Assembly (NCBI RefSeq): GCF_000720115.1
Contig: NZ_JOIR01000025.1
Coordinates: 1-64,000 of the forward strand
Reading direction: 5' to 3'
Source of the DNA: Streptomyces sp. NRRL F-2580
GTDB taxonomy: Bacteria > Actinomycetota > Actinomycetes > Streptomycetales > Streptomycetaceae
Length of the DNA stretch: 64,000 nucleotides
The notes under the pieces are model-generated. The model did not search any database. It worked only from the letters and a program-made list of their open reading frames with translations, and had not been told where the DNA came from. Below are positions 8,735 through 16,860 of the stretch, one piece after another; within the stretch, counting starts at the first letter, position 1, and the number at the start of each line of letters is the position of its first letter. The position numbers were made by a program, and so were the translations under genes.

Positions 8735-8778
8735 TGCCCGCACGCCTGCTGCCCGCGCGTCCGCTGCCCGCGCCCGCA
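8734..8778. repeat. Three imperfect 15-bp tandem repeats
   Basis: CTGCCCGCACGCCTG, CTGCCCGCGCGTCCG and CTGCCCGCGCCCGCA follow each other without spacing, between the hairpin and the oxidoreductase promoter region. No function is apparent. The rest of 8665-8874 has no convincing gene. Confidence 0.6.
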
Positions 8779-8874
8779 CGCCCGCACCCCTGGCATGTCC
8801 GGGGAATGAGACGGAGCCCGGGGTGGTTGAAGGTGAAACCGTTTTGTCCCCCGAACCCGGAGAGAAGAAGGATC

Positions 8875-9582
8875 ATGCGCGTCGAGATCTGGACCGACAT
8901 CGCCTGTCCCTGGTGCTACGTAGGCAAGGCCCGTTTCACGAAGGGACTCGCCGAGTTCGCGCACCGCGACGAGGTGGAGGTCGTGTTCCGGTCCTTCGAG
9001 CTCGACCCGGGCAGTGCCAAGGGGGTCACCGCTCCCGTCGTGGAGATGCTCGCCAAGAAGTACGGCCGCACCCTCGACGAGGCGCGCGGCATGGAGGAGC
9101 ACGTCGCCGCCAGCGCCCGCGCCGAAGGGCTCGACTACCGGACCGAGGGCCGCGACCACGGCAACACCTTCGACGTCCACCGCCTGCTGCACCTGGCCGC
9201 CGCCCGGGGCCGGCAGGAGGAGCTGCTCGACCTCGCCTACCGGGCCAACTTCGCCGAGGAGCGCTCCGTCTTCGACCCCGAGACGCTGGTCGTGCTCGCC
9301 GTCGAGGCCGGGCTCGACGAGGCCGAGGCCCGCGCCGTGCTCGCCGACGACTCCGCCTACGCCGCCGAGGTCCGCGCCGATGAGCGCGAGGCCGCCGAGC
9401 TGGGTGCGAACGCCGTGCCGTTCTTCGTCCTCGACCGCCGCTACGGGATCTCCGGCGGGCAGCCGGCCGAGGTGTTCACCCGGGCCTTGGAGCAGGCGTG
9501 GGCGGGGCGGGAGGTCGAGGAGCCGGCCGCCGGGGCCGAGGCGTGTGAGCCCGACGGGGCGTGCGCGGTCCCGCAGGCATAA
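8875..9582 (+). CDS. DsbA family oxidoreductase, FrnE-like
   Basis: A 235-residue thioredoxin-fold protein of the FrnE/2-hydroxychromene-2-carboxylate isomerase group. The redox motif CPWC is at residues 11-14 in WTDIACPWCYVGKARF. The helical insertion (HGNTFDVHRLLHLAAARGRQ) and the cis-Pro loop GANAVPFFVLDRRYGISGGQP are also typical. Two further Cys residues sit near the C terminus (EACEPDGACAVPQA). There is no signal peptide, so it acts in the cytoplasm. A GAGAGAAGAAGG box precedes the ATG at 8875, which fixes the start. Confidence 0.9.
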   Translation: MRVEIWTDIACPWCYVGKARFTKGLAEFAHRDEVEVVFRSFELDPGSAKGVTAPVVEMLAKKYGRTLDEARGMEEHVAASARAEGLDYRTEGRDHGNTFDVHRLLHLAAARGRQEELLDLAYRANFAEERSVFDPETLVVLAVEAGLDEAEARAVLADDSAYAAEVRADEREAAELGANAVPFFVLDRRYGISGGQPAEVFTRALEQAWAGREVEEPAAGAEACEPDGACAVPQA

Positions 9583-9652
9583 GGATCACTTGGGGTAGGC
9601 GCAGGAAACCTGGCAATAGACTTTGGGTCGTTCCTGGCGCAGAGTTGAAGGC

Positions 9653-10714
9653 ATGGATCTTCCGATCGCCGAAGCGACCCGTGCCGAGTTCGCCCACTCC
9701 ACCGCCTACCTCAACACCGCCACCTGCGGGGTCCTCCCGCGTTCCGCCGTCGCGGCCGTACGTGAGCTGGCCGAGGCGGCGGGGGCCGCAGTCCCCGCCG
9801 GATTCGGTGACTTCGACCGCGTGAACCGGGTCCGGGCCGCCTTCGCCCGCCTGGTCGGGGTGGACGTCGAGCGGGTGGCCGTCGGCTCGGCCGTGGCCAC
9901 CCACGTCGGCCTCGTCGCGGCCTCGCTCCCGCCGGGCGCCGAAGTCCTGTGCCCGGAGGGCGACTTCGCCTCCGTGATCAACCCCTTCGTGGTGCGCGGC
10001 GACCTCAAGGTCCGCTTCGCGCCGCTGGAGTCCCTCGCCGAGGCCGTCGGCCCGGACACCGCCCTGGTCTCACTGAGCGCCGTCCAGTCCGCGGACGGGC
10101 GGATGGCCGACCTGTCCGCGGTGCGCGCGGCGACGGCGGCGTACGGGGTCCGGATGCTCGTGGACGCCACCCAGGCGGCGGGCTGGCTCCCCTTCGACGC
10201 GTCGCCGTACGAGTACACGGTCACCGCCGGCTACAAGTGGCTGCTCGGCGCCCGCGGGGTCTCGTACCTGACCGTCTCGCAGGAGGCCCAGCACACCTTG
10301 ATCCCGCTGCACGCCGGATGGGTGGCGGCGGAGTCGATGTGGGACGCCACCTACGGACCGATGCCTCAACTGGCCGGTGGGGCGCGCCGGTTCGACGAGT
10401 CCCCGGCCTTCCTCGCCTACCACGCGGCCGAGCCCTCGCTGGCCCTGCTGGAGCGGATCGGCATCGAGGCCGTCCACGCCCACGACACCGCCCTCGCCGC
10501 CCGCTACCGGGCCGGGCTCGCCCGCCTCGGCCACGAGCCCGTGCCCGGCGGGGCCGCCATCGTCTCGGTGCCGGGCCTCGCCGACCGGCAGCCCGCCCTC
10601 CAGGCGGCCGGCGTCGCCACGTCCGCCCGCGCGGGCGCCCTGCGGGCCTCGTTCCACCTCTACACCACCGAGGCGGACGTGGACCGGCTGCTGGACGCCC
10701 TCTCCGCGCCCTGA
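9653..10714 (+). CDS. Class V aminotransferase-fold PLP enzyme
   Basis: A 353-residue fold-type I PLP protein of the class V (cysteine desulfurase/kynureninase-like) group. The PLP Lys is about residue 195 (TAGYKWLLGARGVSYL) and the cofactor Asp is in MLVDATQAAGWLPFD. The N terminus STAYLNTATCGVLPRSA matches the LNNA/T entry motif of the family. It is shorter than IscS-type proteins and lacks their active-site Cys loop, so it is probably not a desulfurase. It is followed 52 bp later by an amidohydrolase gene in the same direction. Confidence 0.85.
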   Translation: MDLPIAEATRAEFAHSTAYLNTATCGVLPRSAVAAVRELAEAAGAAVPAGFGDFDRVNRVRAAFARLVGVDVERVAVGSAVATHVGLVAASLPPGAEVLCPEGDFASVINPFVVRGDLKVRFAPLESLAEAVGPDTALVSLSAVQSADGRMADLSAVRAATAAYGVRMLVDATQAAGWLPFDASPYEYTVTAGYKWLLGARGVSYLTVSQEAQHTLIPLHAGWVAAESMWDATYGPMPQLAGGARRFDESPAFLAYHAAEPSLALLERIGIEAVHAHDTALAARYRAGLARLGHEPVPGGAAIVSVPGLADRQPALQAAGVATSARAGALRASFHLYTTEADVDRLLDALSAP

Positions 10715-10765
10715 CGTGACCGGGGGCCCGGTCGTGCCCGCAGGGCGCGCACGTACAGTGCCGCC

Positions 10766-11851
10766 ATGAGCGATGTGCTGCACGTGAAGGGGCGGGTGCT
10801 GGTCGGGCCCGACGAGGTCCGCGACGAGCTCTGGGTGGTCGGCGGGCGGGTCTCGTACGAGCGCCCGCCCGGGGCCCGCGAGGTCACCACGGTGACCGGC
10901 TGGGCACTGCCGGGGCTGGTCGACGCGCACTGTCACGTGGGACTGGACTCCCACGGCCCGGTCGACGCCGCGACCGCCGAGCGCCAGGCCCTCACCGACC
11001 GGGACGCCGGCACCCTCCTCATCCGCGACGCCGGATCGCCCTCCGACACCCGCTGGATCGACGACCGCGAGGACCTGCCGAAGATCATCCGAGCCGGCCG
11101 GCACATCGCGCGCACCCGCCGCTACATCCGCAACTACGCGCACGAGATCGAGCCGGCCGACCTGGTCGCGTACGTGGGCCGCGAGGCGCTGCGCGGCGAC
11201 GGCTGGGTGAAGCTGGTCGGCGACTGGATCGACCGCGACGCCGGGGACCTGGCCGCCTGCTGGCCGCGCGCCGAGGTCGAGGCGGCCATCGCCGAGGCGC
11301 ACCGGCTGGGCGCCCGCGTCACCGCGCACTGCTTCGCGGAGGACTCGCTGCGCGACCTGGTCGAGGCGGGCATCGACTGCGTCGAGCACGCCACCGGCCT
11401 CACCGAGGACACCATCCCGCTGTTCGCGGAGCGCGGGGTCGCGATCGTCCCGACCCTGGTGAACATCGCGACGTTCCCGAAGATGGCGGCGGGCGGCGAG
11501 GCGAAGTTCCCCCGCTGGTCGGCGCACATGCGGCGGCTCCACGAGCGCCGGTACGACACCGTACGGGCCGCCTACGACGCGGGCATCCCGGTCTACGTCG
11601 GCACCGACGCCGGCGGTTCCCTGCCGCACGGCCTGGTCGCGGCGGAGGTGGAGGAGCTGGTGAAGGCCGGGATCCCGCCGCTGGACGCCCTCTCGGCCAC
11701 GACCTGGGCGGCGCGCGAGTGGCTCGGCAGGCCCGGTCTCACGGAGGGGGCGCCGGCGGACCTCGTGGTCTACGGCGCCGACCCGCGGGCGGACGTGCGC
11801 GCGCTGGCGCAGCCGTCGCGGGTCGTCGTGAACGGCGAGGTCAGGGCCTGA
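10766..11851 (+). CDS. Metal-dependent amidohydrolase (imidazolonepropionase-like)
   Basis: A 361-residue amidohydrolase-superfamily protein. The metal-binding HxH is at 55-57 (GLVDAHCHVGL), later metal ligands are in ARVTAHCFAE and CVEHATGL, and the catalytic Asp is in YVGTDAGGSLPHG. The C-terminal ADLVVYGADPRADVRAL segment rebuilds the composite beta sandwich. Such enzymes hydrolyse cyclic amides or amidines; the substrate is unknown. The ATG lies 52 bp after the aminotransferase stop and may share its transcript. Confidence 0.85.
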   Translation: MSDVLHVKGRVLVGPDEVRDELWVVGGRVSYERPPGAREVTTVTGWALPGLVDAHCHVGLDSHGPVDAATAERQALTDRDAGTLLIRDAGSPSDTRWIDDREDLPKIIRAGRHIARTRRYIRNYAHEIEPADLVAYVGREALRGDGWVKLVGDWIDRDAGDLAACWPRAEVEAAIAEAHRLGARVTAHCFAEDSLRDLVEAGIDCVEHATGLTEDTIPLFAERGVAIVPTLVNIATFPKMAAGGEAKFPRWSAHMRRLHERRYDTVRAAYDAGIPVYVGTDAGGSLPHGLVAAEVEELVKAGIPPLDALSATTWAAREWLGRPGLTEGAPADLVVYGADPRADVRALAQPSRVVVNGEVRA

Positions 11852-12134
11852 GCCGTGCGTCGGCGCCCTGTTGACGGCGCGTGACATCGGAGCCCCGTCG
11901 GTCGTTGGAGACGGCCGCACGGACCGGCCGTCCGTGAAAGGAGGGAACTCGCGTTCCTCCTGAGGTGCGGCAAATCGAATACATGCATGGAAACCACCCT
12001 TTGGAGTGAACTCACGTCGGGTTGCCGCCCGTTCACTCAGAGTGCGTAAAGATTCCGGGGTCGAGGCCGTCGGCGCGCGCAATGTCTCCCATTGGCGGCG
12101 CGACGGCACCCATCTCCCCGGGGGTTCCACCACC
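11852..12134. other. Intergenic region upstream of the LAETG protein gene
   Basis: No gene is seen. The region carries a GGAAC-TCGC-GTTCC inverted repeat (about 11944-11957) and a second pair GTGAAC/GTTCAC about 12007-12034, followed by an A/T-richer stretch. These are plausible promoter and operator elements for the downstream surface protein gene. Confidence 0.4.
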
Positions 12135-13073
12135 TTGAACAGCAACACCTTCCGCATGCCCGCGGCCGTCCTGCTCGCCACGGGAGCGGTGGCCCTCCTC
12201 ACCGCCCCGCCCGCCCTCGCCACGGGAGGAGGCGGAGCCGGGGCGGGCGGCGAGGGCAAGGCCGGCGCCGTCGTCCTGCGCGCGGGACTCGACGTGGGCC
12301 TGCTCAACAAGACCGTGCACGTTCCGATGAAGGCGACCCTCAACGAGGTCAGCGCCCCGGCGACGGCCGAGAAGACGGCGCTGACGGTCACCCTCGACGG
12401 GGTCGAGGGGAACAAGCCGGTCAGCGTCCTGCGCGCCGACGTGGCCACGTCCAAGGCGACCGCGGACAAGAACCGGGCGGAGGCCGAGGCGAACCTCGCC
12501 AAGGCCTCGGTGCACGTGCCCGGGCTGCCCCTGCTCTCCCTCATCGAGGTGGAGAAGGTCACCTCCAAGGCCGTCTGCGAGGCGGGCAAGAAGCCAGTGG
12601 CCAGCGCGAACGTCCTCGGGAAGGTGACGGCGCTCGGCAAGAAGGTCACCCTGTCGGCGGGCGGCCCGACCACGCTGGAGGTCCCGGGCGTGGGCGTGGT
12701 CACCCTGGAGCTGTCCGGGACGCAGACCACCTCCACCACGGCCGCCGCGGCCGCGTTGCGCCTGAAGGTCTCGGTGAACCCGCTGAACCTGAACGTGGCC
12801 CAGGTGGACGGCGAGATCGTGCTCGCCGAGGCGCACTGCGAGACCCCGACGGGCCAGGCGCCCTCGTCGGCCCCGCCGGCGGCGGACCCGGACGTCAAGC
12901 CCCAGACCGGGACGGGCACCGGCTCCGGCATCGCCCCGGGTGTCACCGCCGACGCCAACCTGGCCGAGACCGGCGGCGGTTCACTGACCCCCTACGTCGC
13001 GGGCGGGGCGCTGTTCCTGCTCGGCATCGGCGGGGTCGCGCTCCTGGTGACCCGACGGGGCAGGGCCTCGTAG
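12135..13073 (+). CDS. SCO1860-family LAETG-anchored surface protein
   Basis: A 312-residue exported protein. The likely start is TTG at 12135, which gives MNSNTFRMPAAVLLATGAVA followed by LLTAPPALA, a Sec signal with cleavage after ALA; ATG 12156 would give a shorter signal. The mature part is rich in Lys, Val and Thr, beta-structured and without large aromatic clusters, with two widely spaced Cys (KAVCEAGKK and AHCETPT) that could pair. It ends with a sortase signal: LAETGGG, a hydrophobic span and TRRGRAS. LAXTG is the motif used by class E sortases in streptomycetes, so the protein is probably wall-linked. Its place beside cobalamin genes is conserved in my memory of S. coelicolor, but its function is unknown. 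Confidence 0.88.
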   Translation: MNSNTFRMPAAVLLATGAVALLTAPPALATGGGGAGAGGEGKAGAVVLRAGLDVGLLNKTVHVPMKATLNEVSAPATAEKTALTVTLDGVEGNKPVSVLRADVATSKATADKNRAEAEANLAKASVHVPGLPLLSLIEVEKVTSKAVCEAGKKPVASANVLGKVTALGKKVTLSAGGPTTLEVPGVGVVTLELSGTQTTSTTAAAAALRLKVSVNPLNLNVAQVDGEIVLAEAHCETPTGQAPSSAPPAADPDVKPQTGTGTGSGIAPGVTADANLAETGGGSLTPYVAGGALFLLGIGGVALLVTRRGRAS

Positions 13074-13157
13074 GACCGCGTCCGGACCCACCCGGGCCGC
13101 TCGGACCACCCGGCCGCCGCCCCCGAGGAGCACACGGAGGGGAGTGCTCAGCGGGGG

Positions 13158-13237
13158 CGTGCTCCACGGCGTGCGTGCTCGACGGCGGGCCTGCTCCACG
13201 GCGGGCGGGCTCGACGGTGGGCGTGCCGCTCAGTGGG
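13158..13237. repeat. 16-bp minisatellite at the 3' end of the capA-like gene
   Basis: Four units of 16 bp (CGTGCTCCACGGCGTG, CGTGCTCGACGGCGGG, CCTGCTCCACGGCGGG, CGGGCTCGACGGTGGG) and a decayed fifth run without gaps to the stop codon of the CapA-like gene. They lie between two convergent genes and so may also fold as a transcription end region. Confidence 0.75.
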
Positions 13238-14465
13238 TGGCGTGCTCCAGCCCCTGCCCGCCCGCGCCGCGCGACATCACGGCCTCGGTGACCTGCTGGT
13301 CGATCCGGGCGTACTCGCTCCGCTTCGCGGCGGGCAGGGAGGTGTCGGAGGCCGCGCAGGAGGCGCAGACGACACGGAACGGCGGCCCCATGTCCGAGTA
13401 CTGCGTGAGGTATTCGGCCTTCACCACCTCCCAGCGGCCGGGGTGGGCCGCCGCCGGGGCGAAGGTGAACCGGGGGACCGAGGACTGGTTGCCGCGCAGT
13501 TTGTCGGCCGGTACGAAGCTGGCGACCTGGTCGCCCATCCCGAAGACCACCCAAGTGCCGTTGATCTTCTCGTAGGGCTGCGGCACGTGGTTGTGCGTGC
13601 CGATGATCAGATCGATGTCGGGGAGGCCGTCGGCCGAGCGGGAGGCGGTCAGCGCCTGCGCCAGTTCCTCCTGCTGCTCGTCCGGCGCCGTCTGCCACTC
13701 GGTGCCCCAGTGGACGCTGACCACCACCACGTTCGCTCCGCCGGCCCGGGCGGCGCGGGCGTCGGCGAGGATCCGGTCCTTGTCGATCAGGTTCACGGCC
13801 CACGGCTTGTCCTGGGGGAGCGGGATGCCGTTCGTGCCGTACGTGTACGAGAGCTGGGCGACCTGCGCGCCGCCGGCCGTGAGCCGGGCCGGGGCCTTGG
13901 CCTCCTCCGCGCTGCGGGCCGAGCCGACGTGCGGGATGCCGACCCGGTCGAGGTGTTCCAGGGTGCGGGCGAGACCTTCGTAGCCGTCGTCCAGGGTGTG
14001 GTTCGAGGCGGTGGAACAGCCGTCGTACCCGGCGTCCTTGAGGGCGTCCGCCAGCTGGTGCGGGGCCTTGAAGGTGGGATAGCCCGTGTAGGGGCCGCCG
14101 GGGCGCCCGTACGGTATCTCGTGGTGGCATATCGCCAGGTCGGCGGCGGAGACCAGAGGTTTGACCCCGGCGAGTATCTTCCGGAAGTCGTATTCCCCGG
14201 CCTTGCCGGCGTCGTCCGCCGACCGCTGGACGATCGAGGGGTACGGGATGATGTCGCCGGTCGCCACCAGGGTGAAGGGCCCGTGCCCCGGTCCGGTGGG
14301 CGCGGGGGACGCGGCGCTCGGCGCCGGTACGGGCTCGCCCCGCAGCCGCTGCTCGGGCGCCGTCGCCCTGCCGCCGTGGTCGAGGAGCCGCGGCGCGGCG
14401 AGGACCCCGCCGCCGATCACCACCAGCCCCGCCAGGCCGACCCCTATCCGCCCCGCCACCTTCAT
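13230..14465 (-). CDS. CapA/PgsA family metallophosphatase-fold lipoprotein-like or secreted protein
   Basis: A 411-residue CapA-family protein. The N terminus has Lys/Arg and one hydrophobic span (MKVAGRIGVGLAGLVVIGGG), an export signal or anchor without a lipobox. The calcineurin-like fold motifs are visible: LVATGDIIPYPS, CHHEIPYG, DGCSTASNHTLDDGYEGL, VVVSVHWGTEW and LIIGTHNHVPQPYE. CapA proteins take part in poly-gamma-glutamate export in Bacillus, but most actinobacterial members have no pgsBC partners, and none is present here. ATG 14465 is chosen because it begins a good signal sequence. The protein may act on wall polymers. Confidence 0.85.
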   Translation of the reverse strand: MKVAGRIGVGLAGLVVIGGGVLAAPRLLDHGGRATAPEQRLRGEPVPAPSAASPAPTGPGHGPFTLVATGDIIPYPSIVQRSADDAGKAGEYDFRKILAGVKPLVSAADLAICHHEIPYGRPGGPYTGYPTFKAPHQLADALKDAGYDGCSTASNHTLDDGYEGLARTLEHLDRVGIPHVGSARSAEEAKAPARLTAGGAQVAQLSYTYGTNGIPLPQDKPWAVNLIDKDRILADARAARAGGANVVVVSVHWGTEWQTAPDEQQEELAQALTASRSADGLPDIDLIIGTHNHVPQPYEKINGTWVVFGMGDQVASFVPADKLRGNQSSVPRFTFAPAAAHPGRWEVVKAEYLTQYSDMGPPFRVVCASCAASDTSLPAAKRSEYARIDQQVTEAVMSRGAGGQGLEHATH

Positions 14466-14544
14466 GGACCGCCCCCGTTCTCCGCCTGTCCCGCCATCGT
14501 AGGCGCGGCCCACCCCTCCGGCCCGGCGCCGGCCCGGCCCCGGT

Positions 14545-15990
14545 TCAACGCGCGGCGAGCGCCAGGGCGTGGTCCAGGGCCTGGAGCAGCCGGCCCGTCG
14601 TCACCCGGTCCCGGACCGCCAGCCGCAGCCAGGAGCGGTCCAGCCCCGGGAAGGTGTCCCCGCGGCGGACGGCGAAGCCGAGGGCGCGCAACCGGGTGCG
14701 GACCTCCGCGGCCCCCGCCACCTGGATCAGCACGAACGGCCCCTCCGCCACTCCCACGACCGTCACCTCGTCGAACTCCGCGAGCCCGGCCAGCAGATGA
14801 GCCCGGTCCACCGCGATCCGCCGCGCCGCCTCCTCCGCCTCGGCCAGCGCCGCCGGAGCCACACAGGCCTCGGCCGCCACCAAGGCCGGGGTCGACACCG
14901 GCCACAGCGGCTGCGCGGCCGCCAGTTTCGCGATCACCTCCGGCTCGGCCAGCACGTAACCGATCCGCAGTCCCGCCAGCCCCCAGGTCTTCGTCAGGCT
15001 CCGCAGCACCACCAGCCCCGGCAGGTCCATCCGTCCGGCCAGGGCCTCCCGCTCGCCCGGGACGGCGTCCATGAACGCCTCGTCCACCACCAGGATCCGG
15101 CCCGGCCGGGCCAGCGCGGCCAGCGTCGCCGCCGGGTGCAGGACGGACGTCGGGTTGGTCGGATTGCCGATCACCACCAGGTCCGCGTCCTCGGGCACCG
15201 CCGCCGGGTCCAGCCGGAACCCGTCCGCCGCCCGCAGCACCACCCGCTCCACCCGGTGCCCCGCGTCCCGCAGGGCCGCCTCCGGCTCGGTGAACTGCGG
15301 ATGCACCACCACCGGCCGTACGGCGCCCAGCGCCCGCGCGATCAGGACGAAGGCCTCCGCGGCGCCCGCCGTCAGCAGCACCCGCTCGACCGGCAGCCCG
15401 TGCCGGGCCGCCACGGCCGCGCGGGCCGCCCGGCCGTCGGGGTAGGCGGCGAGGTCCCCGAGGGAGGCGGCGATCCGCTCCTTGAGCCAGGCCGGCGGGG
15501 TGTCGGCCCGTACGTTGACCGCCAGGTCCACCAGCGTGGAGCCGGCGTCGGCCACCTCGGCGTCCCCGTGGTGGCGCAGGTCGTGCGCGTGTGCCGTGGC
15601 CACCGCGCACGTGGCCGCCACCGACCGCCGCTTGGGCACCAGGAGTTCCCCGCCCGCCGCGAGGGCCGCGGCCTCCGCCACCGAAGGGGTCCCGGCGGCG
15701 CCGCGCGCCGTGTCCGAGGGATGCGGCACGTCGATCGCGGCCAGCTGTTCGGCGGGATGGCCGACGAGGGGTACGCCGAAACGTTCCGCCGCGCCCGCGA
15801 TCCCCGCCTCGTCCACCTTCGACTCCACCGTGGCCAGGGCCGTCACCGCCTCCGCGGTCAGCCCGGCCCCCCGTAGCGTCTCCTCGATCAGGGCGCAGAC
15901 CTCCGCGACGGACACCCCCGCGCGTCCGCCGACCCCGACCACCAGACGGGTCGTGTAATCGCCCACCGGGAGTCCTCCCTCCGTAGTCAT
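14545..15990 (-). CDS. cobC: CbiG C-terminal domain fused to CobC-like PLP aminotransferase/decarboxylase
   Basis: This 481-residue protein combines two cobalamin domains. Residues about 1-120 are a CobE/CbiG C-terminal domain (GVGGRAGVSVAEVCALIEETL, ATVESKVDEAGI). After a linker, residues about 150-480 form a fold-type I PLP domain of the CobD(Salmonella)/CobC group, which makes (R)-1-aminopropan-2-ol phosphate from threonine phosphate for the nucleotide loop. The PLP Lys is in LVVLRSLTKTWGLAGLRIGY and the cofactor Asp in ILVVDEAFMD. It corresponds to the Rv2231c-like fused proteins of actinobacteria. ATG 15990 has a GGTGAGGG box upstream; an in-frame start at 16014 is less likely. Confidence 0.88.
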   Translation of the reverse strand: MTTEGGLPVGDYTTRLVVGVGGRAGVSVAEVCALIEETLRGAGLTAEAVTALATVESKVDEAGIAGAAERFGVPLVGHPAEQLAAIDVPHPSDTARGAAGTPSVAEAAALAAGGELLVPKRRSVAATCAVATAHAHDLRHHGDAEVADAGSTLVDLAVNVRADTPPAWLKERIAASLGDLAAYPDGRAARAAVAARHGLPVERVLLTAGAAEAFVLIARALGAVRPVVVHPQFTEPEAALRDAGHRVERVVLRAADGFRLDPAAVPEDADLVVIGNPTNPTSVLHPAATLAALARPGRILVVDEAFMDAVPGEREALAGRMDLPGLVVLRSLTKTWGLAGLRIGYVLAEPEVIAKLAAAQPLWPVSTPALVAAEACVAPAALAEAEEAARRIAVDRAHLLAGLAEFDEVTVVGVAEGPFVLIQVAGAAEVRTRLRALGFAVRRGDTFPGLDRSWLRLAVRDRVTTGRLLQALDHALALAAR

Positions 15991-16083
15991 CGTCACCCTC
16001 ACCCTCACCGGCACATCACCCGCACATCACCGCACCCGTACGTCACGGGCAGCGGTACGTCGTCAACACTCCGATGCCCGCTA

Positions 16084-16107
16084 CCCGCGCGCGGAAGTGC
16101 GCGCGGG
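16084..16107. promoter_or_regulatory. Inverted repeat before the ZIP transporter gene
   Basis: CCCGCGCGC and GCGCGCGGG pair around GGAAGT, ending 25 nt before the ATG at 16133, in the divergent cobC/ZIP spacer. The spacer also holds a directly repeated GCACATCACC. It could be an operator or a 5' leader hairpin; no riboswitch signature is present. Confidence 0.4.
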
Positions 16108-16132
16108 GCGCGGAGTCTGTATTCAGGGGCAC

Positions 16133-16858
16133 ATGGCCGTGATCGTGGCGCTGGGCGCGTTCCTGATGACCCTGGCGGGCGGATGGGCGGCGCAGCGCGT
16201 CACCGACCGCCGCCACCTCGTGCTGGGCCTGGCCGGCGGGCTGATGCTCGGAGTCGTCGGCCTCGACCTGCTCCCGGAGTCCCTCCACGCGGCGGGCGAC
16301 GAGGTGTTCGGCGTCCCGCTCGCCCTGCTCCTCTTCGTGGGCGGATTCCTGGTCGCCCACGTCGTGGAGCGGCTCCTGGCGGTCCGCCAGGCCGCGCACG
16401 GCGCCGAGGACGGCGCCCGCGTCCCGCAGGTCGGGCTCACCGCGGCCGCGGCGATGGTCGGCCACAGCCTCGCCGACGGCGTGGCCCTGGGCGCCGCGTT
16501 CCAGGTCGGCGGCGGGATGGGCGTGGCGGTGGCGCTGGCGGTCATCACCCACGACTTCGCCGACGGGTTCAACACGTACACGCTCACCCGCCTCTACGGG
16601 AACGACCGCCGCAAGGCCCTGATGATGCTCTTCGCGGACGCCGTCGCCCCGGTCGTCGGCGCGGCGTCCACTTTGCTGTTCACCCTTCCGGAGGAACCTC
16701 TCGGCGCGTACCTCGGGTTCTTCGGCGGCGTCCTGCTCTACCTCGCGGCCGCCGAGATCCTGCCCGAGGCCCACCACAGGCACCCCGCCCTGTCCACGCT
16801 GATGTGCACGGTGGGCGGGGTGGCCGGGATCTGGCTCGTGGTGGGCATCGCGGACTGA
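16133..16858 (+). CDS. ZIP family divalent metal transporter
   Basis: A 241-residue membrane protein of the ZIP family with eight hydrophobic segments. The metal-site helices are clear: VGHSLADGVALGAAFQVGG (HSxxDGxxxG) and ITHDFADGFNTYTLTRLYG, plus AAAEILPEAHH near the C terminus. ZIP proteins move Zn, Fe, Mn or Co into the cytoplasm. The gene is divergent from cobC and its stop is 2 bp from the convergent cobB stop, so it sits wholly inside the cobalamin cluster, which makes cobalt uptake an attractive but untested idea. An AGGGG box precedes the ATG. Confidence 0.87.
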   Translation: MAVIVALGAFLMTLAGGWAAQRVTDRRHLVLGLAGGLMLGVVGLDLLPESLHAAGDEVFGVPLALLLFVGGFLVAHVVERLLAVRQAAHGAEDGARVPQVGLTAAAAMVGHSLADGVALGAAFQVGGGMGVAVALAVITHDFADGFNTYTLTRLYGNDRRKALMMLFADAVAPVVGAASTLLFTLPEEPLGAYLGFFGGVLLYLAAAEILPEAHHRHPALSTLMCTVGGVAGIWLVVGIAD

Positions 16859-16860
16859 TC

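Noticed and set aside
8734..8778. CRISPR-like array
   Set aside because: The units are contiguous, imperfect and without spacers; no cas gene is present anywhere in the window.
6267..8900. Minus-strand frame of about 877 codons
   Set aside because: It is antisense to the PBP and GNAT genes and has no recognisable domain.
10070..12958. Very long minus-strand frame (about 960 codons)
   Set aside because: It is antisense to the aminotransferase, amidohydrolase and LAETG genes, with no domain and the composition of a GC-rich shadow.
16015..16132. Second cobalamin riboswitch between cobC and the ZIP gene
   Set aside because: There is no B12 box (GCCACTG) or the other conserved segments in this spacer on either strand.
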